Assembly: GCF_048128805.1 (NCBI RefSeq)
Contig: NC_136000.1
Location: 12,606,854 to 12,670,853 of the forward strand
Source of the DNA: Centroberyx gerrardi
Taxonomy: Eukaryota > Chordata > Actinopteri > Beryciformes > Berycidae
DNA length: 64,000 bases
Reading direction: 5' to 3'
The notes under the pieces were generated by a model that made no database searches, was not told the origin of the DNA, and saw nothing but the letters and a program-made list of their open reading frames with translations. The position numbers and the translations under genes are program-made. This document shows, piece after piece, positions 15,613 through 27,185 of this stretch. Positions within the stretch are counted from its first letter, which is position 1, and each line of letters starts with the position of its first letter.

Positions 15613-16287
15613 TCAGATTTTGGAAGTTGAGGGTGAACTTATCCTCCAGTCATCAGGACAGGCTCTCTTGGCATTGCCCGGCAGGTGGTGTGAGGTGGGG
15701 CTGCAGGCCGGCCGGAGCAGAGATCTGCGTCTCTCCTTATCCTCTGCGGGAACACTGAGGGTTTGAGGGGGCTGGTACCCGGGCTCCTGGGGGTCCAGTG
15801 GGTCTTTGGAGAGCAGGATACTGATAGCAGGGACTGTCCTGTGCATGGTTATACCTGGTACTCCATGTTGTGGACTCTCCCAAACCTCATTCACTGTCTT
15901 GTAGTACAGCTTGGACACCTGGTGCAGCCCTCCCACTTTACGTTTCAGAATCTCCACACAGGTGATGGTCTTGGTGACTCCTCTGCCCGATCCTGTGAAC
16001 ACGACCTGTCTCTGTGCCACCCCATCGCTGCCCTTTCCCTCCCCCTGCATGCGAGCTGTTGCAAACCGCAGTAGGTTTCGGATCTTGCTTCCTTCTTTCA
16101 CCCGCATGTGCAGGATGTCCGCTGCTAGTCCGGGGATGGGACAGGGGCTGGTGTCCTCTGTGCGGCTGACTCTCCTGAAGTTGCCCCGGCCCAGTTTTGG
16201 AGGCGAAGATGAAGATGGGACAGTAGGGCTGAAGGAAGTAGATTGTGGTTCCATTGCAATGCTGCTTGCAGCATTTGAACTCTTCAT
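15613..16287 (-). CDS. rpp25: Ribonuclease P/MRP protein subunit p25
   Basis: This is a 224-aa protein in one uninterrupted coding exon, like mammalian RPP25. RPP25 pairs with POP7/RPP20 and binds the P3 domain of RNase P and RNase MRP RNA for tRNA 5'-end and rRNA processing in the nucleolus. The Alba fold is visible: HMRVKEGSKIRNLLRFATAR at residues 60-79 is the RNA-binding strand/helix. ITCVEILKRKVGGLHQVSKL at about 108-127 follows, and ISILLSKDPLDPQEPGYQPP is the conserved C-terminal motif. The first 30 residues are Ser/Pro-rich, and the C-terminus has basic patches (KERRRSLLRP, NAKRACPDDW). The start at 16287 is the first ATG of the frame; an internal Met at residue 12 is an alternative. 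It is the neighbour of cox5a, as in human. Confidence 0.95.
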   Translation of the reverse strand: MKSSNAASSIAMEPQSTSFSPTVPSSSSPPKLGRGNFRRVSRTEDTSPCPIPGLAADILHMRVKEGSKIRNLLRFATARMQGEGKGSDGVAQRQVVFTGSGRGVTKTITCVEILKRKVGGLHQVSKLYYKTVNEVWESPQHGVPGITMHRTVPAISILLSKDPLDPQEPGYQPPQTLSVPAEDKERRRSLLRPACSPTSHHLPGNAKRACPDDWRISSPSTSKI

Positions 16288-18270
16288 CTGACCTCTGGGT
16301 TCAGTAATAGCTCAAGAAGCAATGAAAACAGTGCAGGATCCTTGAGATATGATGAAGTTTTCTTGTAGATTTAGTTTAAGGAACTAAAAGTTGATCACCT
16401 TTGTATTCCAAACTTATGTTGATCTTTTTTCAGTCTTCTGTCCATATTGCAATTCCATTTTGTCCTCTGAGCACTGTGATGATAGTTAGCAGAATGAAGA
16501 GGGCATTTCTTCCTCTAATCCCAGAGATGTGAAGGAAAAAGGTGTCCTTGCTCTATTCAGCACTAAGGACAGCTGATGCCAGCAAACACATATGAGGCTC
16601 AGACAGAGACATGAAGAGCGGGACATAGTGCTCTTAAAGGCACACGCAACATTTTGCTTCATTCAATCACGTCTGTTGCATTCCAGTTTGCTGGTTTTGG
16701 AGAAAGGCTTTTGTTGAACCTTTAAGGGCTTAGAGAATGTATTTCTCTATGTGGATGCTTGAATTATATGGCTGATTAAACATGAGTTAATGAGATTTAA
16801 CGAGGCATGGAGTTGAAACAATTCTTTGCGCTAATTTAATTTGGTTTTGATTTTTTTTTTAAACATTTTGTTGGCATTTTTATTGTGTCTTTTTGCAGAT
16901 TTAACAGCAAAATACAATCTCACGGAGGTAAAGATGTAAAGAAATTTTTAGAACAGTCATGGCAACATAGATTATGGTTTTCAAGACAACTTTGCTTCTG
17001 CACTATCATCAGAGAGCCATATGGTCCTTGAGAAATGTCTGCCTTTGGGCTATTACACCAACTTCACAGTTCTCCTCCTTTTAGCCCATAGCCTGCTGGG
17101 TTGACCCAGAAAATGCTTGCTACAAAATTTGTGTTGTGTTCTTTTGAATCAGTGATGTCTGTGAGGACAATGAAGCCTTAGAAGTGCTACTTTTTTGCCA
17201 AACTCGCTGAGAATCATATGAGCTAAACCTGTAGGGGAAGACCTGTTTCCAGATGCTAACAGACCTCTTTTCATATGCTTTCTTCAGAGGAGCTGAGGCA
17301 ACGGAGGAGGTGAGGAGGCAGCTGTGGGGCTCATATGGAGTCAGCGCACTGTTATAATGATGCATTTCTGCCTCACAGCATGGTATGTACCCCACGTTAT
17401 TCACTGACTCGCACAATGAGCACAGAGCTGTGGTTCTCAGTGTGTGCGTGTCAGTGGAGTTCAGAGCAAATACAACCCATACCTGCACATACACACTCAT
17501 GTACAGACACAATACATGCATTGCTCTCTTTGTAGTTGTGAGAGTATGAGACAATTGGTTCCCAATAGGTTCCCCCATTGCTCATGAATGCCCATTAAAT
17601 GCCTATAAGTGAATATATTCACAGCAACCTCACAGTAAAACCCCTTGGATATTGGCTGTACTTCACTGCAGTCACACCTGCATGTGCCACATTACCTGTT
17701 ATATTTTCTTTGTGTGAGCTTTTTAAAAAATAGCATACAAATTATTTTTGTATGTGGCTCTTATGGCACATCTGGTATATTTTGGATTTGTTCAATGTAA
17801 TTTTCCCTCAAAGAAGAGTATGTCACAGGCTCATGTCAACACATGGGTTCTGAATATGCACTCAGTATCACCCACTATGCACATCTTTACCAGTAGACAT
17901 TTAGAATTATGACTGTTGACATAACGAATATGGGGTTTTCATTGGCTATTAGTGTTAATGAAAAGGCCCACAGAGAGAGCTGGTATTTGTCACACCCCCA
18001 TCTTGTGGTAAAACACACATATGACACAAATATATAACTCAATACAAAATGAGTTTATACATTTACATTTTAGTCATTTTACTGACACTCTTCCCCAGAG
18101 TGAGCAGGTAAGGACCCTTTGACATCACTGTTGCTGGGATCAAACCTGAGACCTTCCAGTTATGGGACGGCTGCACTAATAGTTGAGAGCAGACTCCAGT
18201 TTGATCATCTGAACGTGAGAGTCCGATAAGGATTTGAATGTATTGAATAAAATCAGCAAATAATGTAAAA
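16288..18270. other. rpp25 upstream / parp6 downstream intergenic region
   Basis: This holds the rpp25 promoter side, then AT-rich sequence. A minus-strand frame at 17120-17578 (152 codons) is open but resembles no family I know. A SINE-like fragment lies at 18055-18185. Confidence 0.45.
18055..18185 (-). mobile_element. degenerate SINE-like fragment
   Basis: The segment TTTACATTTTAGTCATTTTA is followed about 60 bases later by GGGATCAAACCTGAGACCTT, a reverse-complemented box-B-like motif. The order matches a fish tRNA-derived SINE inserted on the minus strand. It is heavily diverged. Confidence 0.45.
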
Positions 18271-18271
18271 C

Positions 18272-18277
18272 TTTATT
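18272..18277 (-). terminator. candidate parp6 polyadenylation signal (AATAAA)
   Basis: AATAAA on the minus strand lies about 410 nt after the parp6 stop codon. Confidence 0.45.
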
Positions 18278-18618
18278 TAAAAAATGCATTATTATAAAAA
18301 AAATGTTTACAAAACACATGCTTACAGTACACAGATATGGCATCGGGGTTAGACACAGATTTAAAACACATGTAGATTGTAAAATAAGATAGTAGAAAGG
18401 TACAAACAGCTTTTACAGGTGCATAACACAACAAAACATAATGCTCCATCCATCCATGCCAATACAACTGAATATGAAAAAGAGATGCCTCTTAAGGGTA
18501 ATAGCTCAAATTTTAACTAAAATGTTAGCTCAGTCCACATGTTGTCATCTGATCTAAAAATTCTCAAATGGTTCGTCATTGTCTCTGATATAATTATTTT
18601 TACAGCCTAGGTGGCTCT

Positions 18619-18619
18619 T

Positions 18620-18664
<45 letters not shown>
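18619..18664. repeat. (GT)n microsatellite in the parp6 3' UTR
   Basis: About 23 GT units begin 22 nt past the parp6 stop. The transcript would carry an (AC)n run in its 3' UTR. Confidence 0.95.
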
Positions 18665-18666
<2 letters not shown>

Positions 18667-18685
18667 CATGCATACATGTGTTTTC

Positions 18686-21600
18686 TCAGCAAGGCTTTGT
18701 TGCAATTACTCGTATGATTTCCTTCTGGATCCTGGCATCCTGGGTGTTGATATTGACATCCCCCACCTGGCCATTCTCATACCTGAGAAAGACAAAAGCA
18801 GAAAGTTTTGGACAATTGAAATATAACCTGGAAAGTTCTTATGTTGGCAGATATTTCGCAGGCAGTATTTCTCTGCTGCTTCATGTTGTACTTACACAAA
18901 GAAGAAACGTGTGCACACATGGTCGGATATCGGGCACACCCAGATGTTCCCATGTTTCTGAAGGTCCTTTGAAGTTATGACTGTTGAGACATAGTAACAC
19001 CTTTGAAGCAATGTCACCAAATCATACCTTATATTATTAAATCAGGGCTCATTGTGACATTATGTTGTTGTAGGAGGTATCTCATATTTACCCTCACAGA
19101 GTGCAATGCAGTTCAGGTTCCTGCTTTGCAGAAACCTGGTTGGCCCTGGGTGTTCCTGAGAGAGGGAGAGAATGTAAGATGAGATAATAAAAGAAGAGAG
19201 AGGACATCCTTGCTCCAGGCGTAAAGTTGGACAAATTTTAATCTCACTGTACCTGTTCGATTGTGTTTATTCGGTTGTATTTCTTTATGAGTTCTTCTTT
19301 GGTGGGTATTTGGTGTTGTCCTTTACCCATCTCTGAGCAAAGAAAAAGGATACGTTTTGCAGAAATGAAAATCAATGAGCAATAGTATCTACAGTGTGAT
19401 GAAGTTGCCCTGTCCACAGAGTATTAATAAAAAAGCTGTAATGTGCATTCTTACCTGAATATCCAAAGGATATGCTCGAGATAGGGCTCAAATAGATGCC
19501 TTTCCCATACGCAGCCCCATGAAGCTTAAATAGGAAAGAGCCCAAAAGTGTGAAAAGTTATATAGAAAATGAACACTTTTGTCCAGTTTCAAATACATAG
19601 TTTCACGAGCCTATCTGTAGACTAAATCATTCTGTCTGTTGAAATCTTCACTGTAAAATTACATTAGGCTAATACAATAGTATAAGCCTAATTCAACTCA
19701 TGTTTATGAACTTAGCTTACCTGCAACTTTGTGTAGGAGGCATTAACTAGTCCGTTTCTCAATATAGAATGCCAGTTTTCAATGTGGGAACCACTGAAAG
19801 AAGAGAAATTAAGGTGTGAATATATAAAGCAGGGTTGACTTTATGAGTGTTGAAATGCAGGTTTATGTATATGAGCGTTGTGACTTTGATCTTACTCACT
19901 GGAAAGCAAAGGTGCTGCCATAGAGTTTCCTGGCAGTTTGAAAACGAGCCTCTTTGGATGGAGGGCTACTGATCAGCAGGAACTGGTGGGGTGTGTGCAT
20001 GAACTTCAGTTGCTATTGTGCACAAAGTGGGGAAAAATGGATGGGAGTGACACATCAGTAGAAGATAGCATGCAAAATCAAACTGTATCATCTAATATTA
20101 ATGGAAAAAACACTAACTCTTGGCAACTAGTCAACTACTATCCTAGCACTAGTAACTACTGTACAAATGAATCAGATTCAAACTATTGACTACTCTCTCA
20201 TACCCTGTTCTGTGGAAGCTTGACAATGTGTGATCTGTTGCTTGCTATAATCCTGTTGTCAAACGTACAAACAAACATCAGAATATAAATCTAAGAAACA
20301 TTCTGATACAGTCATACATTAATTGTATAAAACTGAATGTTGGTTAAATGTTGGTTTAGATTGCGTCACTCACCATTGTAGTAACGGGTGAGCGAGAGGA
20401 TCTATCTTGTCCATCTGCTTCTTAATTTCCGAATACGGACCCTGGAAATTAATTGACGTCAAGGAGACATTTACCTGCTGTCAAATTATTTTGTGACAAG
20501 GAGGAACAGCTGTGAATCGTGAAAATGAAGCCATGAGTATATAGGATTTATTTTATCGTTAGTCACCTGTGCCATCTTCCTGATTAACAAGACATTGTCC
20601 AAGGCATTCTGCAGCCTGTCGTAGCTCTTCCTCTGTCACAAGAAAGAAATGCACTACTGCTTCAAAATAGGTAACCATATTCTGAATAGGGCATTTCAAA
20701 TGAAGTCAGTAGTACTTTAGATTAGTTCAGTTAATACCTTCGGACTAAAGGCCAGGGTCTTGGGGTTGCATGGATCAACAACAGAAGGGTATGGTTCAAA
20801 TATGATGCTCTTGCGTGAAGACAGAAGGGCCGCTCTGCACATGGCCACCAGCAAGTCCACTACCTGTATAACAGAGATTATTGTAATACTGTAATCTTCA
20901 CATTAGATCTCATTACCTCACATTATGAAAGTGTGTGTGTGTGTGTTACCAACCTCTGCACCAGTGGCAACCTCCTCCGTAGCCTCAGACATAACTCCCA
21001 ATGTATAGAAGGAAAAGACACAGAGTTCCCTGGTGCAAACTGATGGCTGGAAACACGCAAATCAGAATAATGACAATACATTAACAGTCAACTACATGTT
21101 TATTATAATTTCAATAGATCATCAATGTTCTTTGTAGCAGTGTACCTTTAACATAGGGCCATTCTGAAACACATGCCGCTCATCACAGAGCACACAGTAT
21201 TCATTCAGAGTGGAGATCCTCTGCTCAGCGTACTTCATTATCTACATACAAAAAGAAAAGCATGTGATCATTAAATTCCCCACTTGCATTCTGTCCTACT
21301 AGCTTTTTTTTTTATATGAGCGCAAACTAAAAATCAAAAATGATGGTGTGGATGTTTTAATTCTATATGATTAAATTAAACTTTTATTTCACTATTAGTC
21401 TTTGTATAATATTTAGTTTTAAATCCAAAACCAGGCAAATAAATTGAAGTTCTCGTCAAACTATTTCAATTCTAAAGATATCAGAGTTGAGATTCTTGTC
21501 TTCTCTGTGATCTCATCTTTTAACTAAATTCACTTTAACCTGTATCTCTGAAGATTCTGTTTTGACCTATTGTGAAGTCACAACTAGAACTCTTATATTC

Positions 21601-24600
21601 TGTTCAGCCATATTGTGATGCCATAGCTAGAGAGTGTATGAAGATTCTGCCTAGCCAAATTATGATGTCATAACTAGAATTTTAATGCCTACAGTTCCTC
21701 TCTCACTTTGTTATTTCACAACTAGAACTTACACGTTCAAAGATTTTGTCTCACACTGTTGTGATGTCACAGTACTGAAGATTATGTCTAGTGTAATTGC
21801 AATGCTACTGTATGATGCCACTATAGCTTCCAAGCCAGTGATTAATAGTGAGCTAGCAGAAAGCTAGCGCACTCATGTTATTTCTACAAATTTTGATTTC
21901 TTCCACGTACTTTCAGCTACAGTCTCCGCTCAACCTTTAAAATGTTGAGGTAGTTTAGGAGATGTGCGGAGGAAATTCAACTTTTTGGTTCTCTTCATAC
22001 TATTTAACTTTTCTTTTATGACTGGTGGAATGTTCAGAAAGACTAGAGAGAATTGTTGCATCATCAGCTGATGATGCAACAATTCACAGTAGCTGGAACT
22101 GTTAAATTCATGGTAATCAATGCATTTCACAGCCTTCCACTACTGCTCCTACAAATCCTCCTCTTACTACACAACACCTCCTACTAGTCCCTCTACTCCT
22201 ACTGCTCCTCCTCCTTCCACTCCTCCTGCTCTTACTAATATTCCAATTACTCCTACAAATACTCCTCCTCCTCTTCGTTCTCCTCCTTCTACTACTACTA
22301 CAACTACTCCTGCTAATCCTCCTACTCTTATTATTTCTTTAACTGCCCCTGCCACAATACAGTGCAATCTAGTAACCAAATAGCAACCACTTAGTGGCCA
22401 GATTTAGAAAATGTAGGTAGTTATTGCTGCCCTTTGATGCCAACATGACTTATAGCTGAGTGGTTAACATTGCCCACATGTCTTTCATGTGGGAGATCCA
22501 GGATTGACTCCTACTCTGAACTGTTGTGTTTTTCTGCATGTTGATCAAAGTGCTTCATAGAGTTACTTTTAGCCTCTGCTACTTTTAGATATATTCCACT
22601 AAGACACATTTTTTTTACTATCCATGCTCTTAAAAGTATAGGTTTATTCAATTCCTAATATTTTTACTTTTCTGCTTCAGGTTTTATGCTTCTATATGTT
22701 AAATGTTAGGTATTCTTCTGTGTATTGATAGTCAAGTGATTCTTTTGTTAAGAAACGTGTTGTTTAAGCAATACTTGTTTAAGCAAGCCCACACATTTTC
22801 TCTAGGAAATGTCCCTTTTCTAAGTTTAAATTTCCTTTTTGACAAAGTAGAATAGTAATTAATTGCTCATGTCTTTCTGGACAAAGTTTTACCTGAACCA
22901 AGAAGCCATGATGCAGAGTGGGGGCTGTCTTACAGTGCCCGATGGCCTGGGAGGAGAAAAGCAGCTCTATCAGCTGTTTGGTACTAAGATGTGCTGGTGA
23001 CTTGACTGCTGACACCACCACTCTCTGTGGAGACAGGGACACAACAAAAAACACTATGTTACAATGTTATACACTTTCAGAACTTAAGATCAGTATGATT
23101 TTAAATAGCATAGCTTGAACGTAGGTGAGAAAGGAGATCTCACCTTTCCATTGGGTGTGTAAGTGAAGAGCTCTCCTTTGGGATTCTTGATAGTGTAGGA
23201 CGTTGTACGATTCATTAGACGGTTCAGTTTCAGCTCCGGCAGAAGGACCCTACCCCTCACAGTAGGTTCCTGGAGCCCGTTGGACCTGGATGACAGTGAA
23301 TGAGGGAGCAGTGAATAGAATACCCAATAACAGATTCATTCAAAAATAAAAAACAGTTTAATTAATTCAAAAGTCTCATACTTTGATGTCGGCGACCAGA
23401 TGCTAAGTCTTGCACGGAACTTCTTGATTGTGCCACCAGGTCTGAACCAGCTGTGTCTGGTCTTGTGTCGGACTATGATGTTCTCATTAGTCAAATCTTT
23501 CCACTCCTGAGATATGAACACTCTGAGGATACTAGGGAACAGAAATGATGGGTTGGTCTTACTGCCATCAGTAGAGGGCTAGGGCTAAAACACAGAGGGT
23601 TAAGAACTTATTCGTTCCTTCATCCATCACTGAACTAAACAGATTATGGTGATAGCTGGGACCACGTGAAGAACCTTTCTACCTTTTTTAAAACACTGTA
23701 CAAGACACTGTAAGTGATATACAGTGACACTATAATAGGTTTTGTTTGGCTTTGTTTTATGTGATAATTGTGTGCAGTTTACTGACATCATGTTACATTT
23801 CTTGGTGTTGAAGTTCAAATTTTTCAAGCAGTTACCTCGCTCCCATTTGGAGCTGCCAATGTGCAGTGATGCCTGGAGCTTCAAAGTTGACTGCCTTTGA
23901 CTGTTGTTTGGAATTGTGTGTATTTTATGCTGCAATTGCCTTATTGAAATCATTTCGTCGTCTAATCATCTAATCTTCTAATCGTTCTTATGTACTAATC
24001 ATATTACCTTTCTAATCTATTCATCTCCTCTATTAACATTTGCCAATGCCGTAAATATTATAAGGGTAGTATGAGCACTCACTTCTGTAGTTGTAGCCCA
24101 AGGCTGAAACTGTCAGTATTGGATGGCTGGAAGACCTCCACTGAAGGTGCTGTGATGAGAAACATCACTTAATTTTGTGTCACATTGATATACAGTAAAG
24201 TCTGAAGACTGTTGTTGTTGCTCACCAGGTCCGTCCAGATACTGGGACAGAGAAAGGTGCAGACGGATAACAATGGGCTCTGATGGGTTAATCTTCCAGG
24301 CCTTGGCCACTTCCTCCTTTGGACACACCCAGAAAGAATGAAACAACCCAAGATGTCACAGGAGCAAACATGTCAAAATATCCAATGTACTAGTGTAAAT
24401 TTGTAAATTGTTAACTTACATCCAGAAAGTTGACATTAATATGCAAGTCAACATCCACGTCATCAATTGTCCCATACTCCCTAGAATAGATGAGATAAAA
24501 GCGAGAGAAAATCAATTATACGGAAAAGCAGAGATCTCTTCCTTACAAGGCCATGGCAGTATGAATTGTTCAGGTCGCCTTACCTGACAGAGACTGCAGT

Positions 24601-25605
24601 GTCTGAATAGAGAGTCCTGACTGCCTCTATATCTGTGTCGAGTTGGGAGTGGCGGTGCAGGTCAGTAGCACAGCTCCCCTGGCAAGGCAAACACAAACAC
24701 ACGGTCCGAACAGCTCAACACCACAGGGGGTTAATGGATTAAGCTACTCACAGACTTCTAGAACAATACTTGAGAAGGCCATTGTTCACATTATTACCAG
24801 AAACTTTGAAAGTTTCAGTCTGCATGTCTGCATGCTGTGACACACTTGAAGAAACACTTGAAGACAACTTAAGAGGCTGTATGATCAGACAGACTTTAGC
24901 ATCTACCATATGTTACCCTGCCTTTGCTCTCCCACAAACTTAATTCTATAATATGCACATAAGCACAAGAGAACCATTTCCATTCCAACAGCAACTGACC
25001 ATCTGATATTTTGTGTATTTGAGTCTAAAATTCATATGCAACACATTCTGTAGATAATTGTTTACTCAGCTCTGTGCTATGCAAGCTATACTGCAAAGTG
25101 TCATAGCAAGATACTGAAACAAATGTTTACTTGTATTCCACACATGAACTCCTCTGTGTCACTGTCCTCATCGGTTTGGCTTTCAGTCCAGTGCTGGCAC
25201 TCTATCTCCTGTTGGTTTAATGGAAAAAGACGGTCAACCAAGAGATCCTCTTATTGACACGGTTAAATTGCTCCTTGGCTCAACCTGCCTACACAAACAG
25301 CCAAGTAGAGTGACTATGCCACTGAGACTGGCACAGAGATCAACACATCTACAAGGCCTTTAGGAAGTAAACACTACATCTCCACATTGAACTCTACAGT
25401 GCTACATATGATAGACATGACTGATATAATAGTCTTTTGACAGCCACCGTATCACATTTGATATTGGTAGTACAGAGAAGTAAATTGCCTGTTAGTACAA
25501 ACACATTAGTCTAGCCTTTTTACAGTCTACCATATCCAGACTTGTAACATTAACAATATAATGTAGGAAGAACAGGGGATAAATGTGGGCTCATTGACTC
25601 ACCAT
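18686..25605 (-). CDS. parp6: Protein mono-ADP-ribosyltransferase PARP6-type
   Basis: This transfers a single ADP-ribose from NAD+ to protein targets. I assembled 22 coding exons (minus): 25603-25605 (ATG only), 25131-25208, 24584-24678, 24420-24480, 24226-24316, 24083-24149, 23382-23531, 23144-23285, 22893-23024, 21146-21241, 20954-21046, 20738-20863, 20567-20632, 20374-20441, 20204-20252, 19900-20012, 19721-19793, 19455-19524, 19253-19332, 19092-19155, 18896-18980 and 18686-18782. They sum to 1899 nt, 632 aa (human PARP6 is 630 aa), and all junctions agree in phase. Landmarks are EYGTIDDVDVDLHINVNFLD, RHSWFRPGGTIKKFRA, CTRELCVFSFYTLGVMS, the ART H-site STFAFHGSHIENWHSILRNG (His near 477), the Y-site HGAAYGKGIYLSPISSISFG and LQSRNLNCIALCEVITSKDL. 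VNASYTKLQ and YGKGIY favour PARP6 over PARP8. The middle third (about residues 185-275) differs most from human PARP6, so this may be one of two teleost duplicates. It is head to head with pkm, its neighbour in human. Confidence 0.95.
21500..21815. repeat. degenerate tandem repeat, about 45-bp period, in a parp6 intron
   Basis: Six or so imperfect units share the pattern GATTCTG, a short spacer, ATTGTGATGTCA, then CAACTAGAAC. Unit starts are near 21549, 21594, 21641, 21688, 21735 and 21780. It is an old minisatellite. Confidence 0.55.
22050..22085. repeat. perfect 36-bp palindrome
   Basis: The left arm GAATTGTTGCATCATCAG is followed directly by its exact reverse complement with no spacer. 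It lies in the long parp6 intron (21242-22892). Confidence 0.95.
22135..22345. repeat. pyrimidine-rich (CTCCTA)-type low-complexity tract
   Basis: About 200 bases of CTCCTACTACT-like triplets with strong strand asymmetry. They create spurious Pro/Thr-rich (plus) and Gly/Val-rich (minus) open frames. Confidence 0.85.
22440..22560 (+). mobile_element. degenerate tRNA-derived SINE in a parp6 intron
   Basis: A box-A-like TAGCTGAGTGGTTAAC and a box-B-like GGATTGACTCC are about 40 bases apart, followed by a variable tail (AAAGTGCTTCATAG). It is probably of class II (Leu/Ser-like) tRNA origin and is diverged. Confidence 0.5.
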
Positions 25606-25845
25606 TTGTTCAGTTCATTGGCACCTCTTCAGCAATAATCAACAGTCTATTCTTTCCGTTCCATTGTGATTGATATGATAAAATAATAGGCTGGGAAAAT
25701 CAAGATGTATGATTTAATTAGTTTTGCTGCCTCTACGATAACTTCATGTGGATGAGCATATTACTATCAATATTTGATTCAAAAGACAGGAAAATACAAG
25801 TATGTATGGTAATGTCAATGGCACAAACAAAAATTTAGTTCTTAC

Positions 25846-25910
25846 CTTTCCTGGCTGAGAAAAACTGGAGCTTCCACATATCCCTCTTCAACAAACAAGG
25901 CACTGATAAT
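25846..25910 (-). other. candidate parp6 5' non-coding exon
   Basis: On the minus strand, CAGCCAGGAAAG is followed by a good donor (GTAAGAAC) ending at 25846. It lies 240 bases upstream of the exon holding the ATG, which itself ends immediately after the start codon. The 5' limit is not determined. Confidence 0.4.
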
Positions 25911-26762
25911 GTGAAAAAATGTCACGAAAGAAAATCAAAAGTCAACATAATAAGTCATGAAAACAGCAAATGGATATTCCTGTTAGATAGCTTGGCTGGC
26001 CCTCTGTGTTTGGCTGCCGCTCCTAGTTATCCTCTCCCCCTCTGGGTTTGAACAGCAGAAAGTCACACATGCTCAGTGCTGGACTTCAAAGTCACATGAT
26101 AGGCTGCAGAGACTGAGAGCCAGATCAGCTGAACCTGATCCAGAGAGAGGAGAAGCTGAGGAGGGATATGGGGTTTAATTTGGGGTTCATTATTCCACAG
26201 TGATAATCATTTTGAACTGTGACTCCAGTGTTTTTATTGCATGATTTTTTGCATTCGCTGTATTTCTGTTGTGTGATATAAGAGTGCCATGTCTCCCCCG
26301 GTTATATTACACTTAAGTAAAAGCGGAAGGATGAGGGGTCATGTAAAAAAAAAAAAACTTTTTCTCTCTGTAATAAGTTTGATTAGTATCATACTATCCT
26401 GCAGACTCTTAAAGGAGTCAGGTTCATGAGTCAGGTTTATAAGCGGACTCTGTTGAAGCCCAAAGATCCTTGGTGGCAGGGTTGATGGATGGTGATGTGG
26501 ATGATGTTTGGCATTTGTTCCCAGTCTTCCTGTCTGTCTGGTGCAGTGCAGTCTGACCTTAATCGGCAGTTACCCTTGTTAGCCGCCACCTGCTGCTCCT
26601 CAGTCTGGCCAGATTAGACACTTCGAGGACTGCATACATCTGTGCAAGTCTTCCCTCAACAAGTGCTTTCCTCAATGTAATCTACTTAGACACGAGTAGG
26701 TGTTGAGTGGGAGGTGTATGTTTGCCACTTGCCAGCATGAATGATTCTGAAAATCCAATTAG

Positions 26763-26797
26763 AGTACAGTAGAACAGAATAGAACAGAATAGAATAG
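26763..26797. repeat. (GAATAGAACA)-like short tandem repeat
   Basis: AGAACAGAAT and AGAATAGA units are repeated about four times. Confidence 0.7.
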
Positions 26798-27090
26798 ATA
26801 TACAACAATCAAACTTACAAGATAAATGAACAGCATATGGTTCATATAGAATGATACAGGGGTGAAACCAGTCATATGTCTCTGTACAGTATCTGCTGCA
26901 GTAGCTGAGCAGATATTCAGGGAGCACAGATTCAACAGGTCACAAACTGAAATAAATCCCTGCTCCTGTAAACTAAACAATTCAACGTGGTTCAGTTGTT
27001 CAGCGGCTTGTAACGTATACCAAGCAGAGCTGCTTTGTAATAAAATGAACAGGAAACTTCAACCTATCACCCACAAGAGAGAGCTGTTGT

Positions 27091-27096
27091 CGAGAG

Positions 27097-27182
<86 letters not shown>
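27091..27182. repeat. (GA)n microsatellite
   Basis: About 90 bases of nearly pure GA with one AA interruption. It is a purine tract able to form triplex DNA. Confidence 0.95.

Positions 27183-27185
<3 letters not shown>

Noticed and set aside
15763-16291. Plus-strand open frames of 103 and 126 codons
   Set aside because: They are antisense to the rpp25 coding exon and have no resemblance to known proteins.
22120-22383. Pro/Thr-rich and Gly/Val-rich open frames
   Set aside because: They are produced by the pyrimidine-rich simple repeat.
18686-25605. Identification as PARP8 rather than PARP6
   Set aside because: VNASYTKLQLHGAAYGKGIY and the total length of 632 aa fit PARP6, and its neighbour pkm is the human neighbour of PARP6.
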